Shown: positions 62,668 through 64,000 of the stretch, in pieces
Layout: each line of letters starts with the position of its first letter
Numbering within the stretch: position 1 is the stretch's first letter
From: Epiperipatus broadwayi
Lineage: Eukaryota > Onychophora > Udeonychophora > Euonychophora > Peripatidae
Direction of reading: 5' to 3'
Assembly (NCBI GenBank): GCA_028023455.1
Contig: JAQFVV010000073.1
Span: forward strand, 434,001 to 498,000
DNA length: 64,000 bases
The notes under the pieces: model-generated
Told to the model about the DNA's origin: nothing
Seen by the model: only the letters and a program-made list of their open reading frames with translations
Databases searched by the model: none
Made by a program: the position numbers and the translations under genes

Positions 62668-62762
62668 TTGATTTCAGTACAATCATAAGCTATTCTGAAA
62701 TTATTATAAATAATCAGAGTGTAAATTATAGTTAAATAATTTATAGTTGTACTGAAATCCCA
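62668..62762. mobile_element. Small foldback element
   Basis: GATTTCAGTACAATCATAA at the left is inverted as TTATAGTTGTACTGAAATC at the right, with a spacer of about 50 bp. A TA tract begins at 62767. Confidence 0.6.
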
Positions 62763-62766
<4 letters not shown>

Positions 62767-62847
<81 letters not shown>

Positions 62848-62848
62848 A
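62767..62848. repeat. Two (TA)n tracts
   Basis: TA tracts 62767-62815 and 62820-62848 separated by TTAATT. Confidence 0.95.
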
Positions 62849-64000
62849 TGCAAGAATCGCATTGTAACGAGATGATCTGAACTAAAATACAGGGGATTGA
62901 TTTCATACTCTTTCATTTATTGATAGATTTGTATTAGTCTATAAATAACTTATTAGGGGTTTAGAGTAACTTCCATTTTACTTTTATATACAGTTGAGCT
63001 ATTACCGTTAAAATTTATATTTATGTATTATACTTTGTTTTTCAATGAGTTGCTGTTAAAGAGTTATTTGCTTTGCTGTGACATATTTATTTTAAAATGC
63101 TGCTTTATTTTTTTACTTTTTACACATATAATGAAGGTACAGAAGTTGTATCCTGTAGGACTACTATATCAACCTTGAGTGATATATTTACATTTACAAT
63201 TAATAACCTTTCTTTTCCAATATTTTAATTATCTATTGTTAGATTTTTTGGCCATGGCTAAAAAATCATCATTATTTAAATATTAATATGGAAATCTAAA
63301 ATCACAATTCTTTTTTGAATATTATTTAGTAAAATAATGTCATTTAAAATTAAACTTGAAAAGACTTTGTATAACATATAAAACTTTTACGATAACATTA
63401 CCTACTCAAACAATCACTCTATTAGAACCATTTTTTCTGTCTATTTTTTAGGTGATATCTATGTTTTCTGTGATACCAAAGCAGAAATAATAATTAAATC
63501 CATTTATTTTTCTAAATGGTTACTGTAATGAGATTAAATGAACAGTTCAAAATAAAGCGTTTCAATCTGGAGCAACCTCAATACTATTCTAATAATAAAC
63601 AAGCAAACCTAGTCTGTTCATCCTTTTGATCTATTAGTCACACATCTATTTATTTTTCTACATGCCTGGTATATTAAATGTATTTGTTTACTTTCTATTA
63701 ATAATTATAGTACACATTGTTTTTGAAAGCTTTTTATTTTTTAAATAAACTTTAAAGTTTAAAAACATTCCACGGAACGAATATATTAATAAAATATATT
63801 CTGAAAACAGAATATTTAAGAAATAACTCTAGCTAAGATTATTTATAATTTTTTTAATGTAATATTTTTGCCATGAGAAGGTTTAAATTTATTCACATTT
63901 GTACTATATAATAAAAGTCAACAAGTAATTTTTAACTTTGGTTTAGATGTATAGCTTTTTCAAGTTAAATAATGAATGTTATTGGATGGATTTTTCTATT
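62849..64000. other. A/T-rich DNA, nothing recognised
   Basis: No coding frame, repeat end or element is supported. Confidence 0.5.

Overview
The window reads as A+T-rich intergenic or intronic DNA (about a quarter G+C by eye) from an invertebrate animal nuclear genome. I found no convincing host protein-coding gene, tRNA or rRNA gene. The content is retrotransposons, their relics, foldback elements, one tandem satellite and more than twenty long (TA)n or (ATT)n tracts. Penelope-like elements (PLEs) with GIY-YIG endonuclease ends and hammerhead-ribozyme-like motifs, an RTE-type LINE, tRNA-derived SINEs and a gag-bearing LTR element all fit a metazoan. CpG-to-TpG/CpA changes between the paired LTRs suggest CpG methylation. 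A mollusc- or cephalopod-like genome is possible, but the species cannot be read from the sequence.

Layout. 1-2.7 kb: low-complexity A/T-rich DNA. 2.75-3.78 kb: an inverted pair of PLE 3' ends, interrupted by an LTR retrotransposon (3781-10789). That element has two 2565-bp LTRs, a lysine-tRNA-like primer site, a polypurine tract and a broken gag on the minus strand, with no pol. 11.8 kb: a 163-bp (TAT)n tract. 13.5 kb: a hammerhead-ribozyme-like core. 17.3 kb: a SINE. 18.9-23.4 kb: unclassified higher-complexity DNA. 23.5-25.8 kb: a 2.2-kb palindrome of two PLE copies in opposite orientation. 28.4-31.1 kb: nine copies of a 318-bp satellite whose central copies are peppered with small deletions. 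32.7-34.0 kb: another PLE family. 34.1-34.7 kb: SINEs in opposite orientation. 36.1-36.8 kb: a minisatellite. 38.5-42.6 kb: a dead RTE-type LINE and an internally deleted derivative. 43-45.8 kb: LINE relics, foldback elements and a hammerhead-bearing palindrome. 47.7-48.0 kb: an (ATT)n/(ACT)n mosaic. 49.4-58.8 kb: a large mosaic with a probable solo LTR (49666-51866), a diverged inverted relative (55.5-57.9 kb), a SINE, a tandem duplication, a LINE 3' end and inverted hammerhead-bearing PLE ends. 59-64 kb: mostly featureless A/T-rich DNA with small foldbacks.

The recurring themes are element ends that abut (TA)n tracts, head-to-head PLE fragments, and self-cleaving-ribozyme relics in PLE ends. 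Every mobile element here that should encode protein carries stops, frameshifts or lost catalytic residues, so none looks autonomous. The most unusual objects are the long-LTR, gag-only element with unrecognised open frames in its LTRs, the PLE palindrome, and the hammerhead-like motifs.
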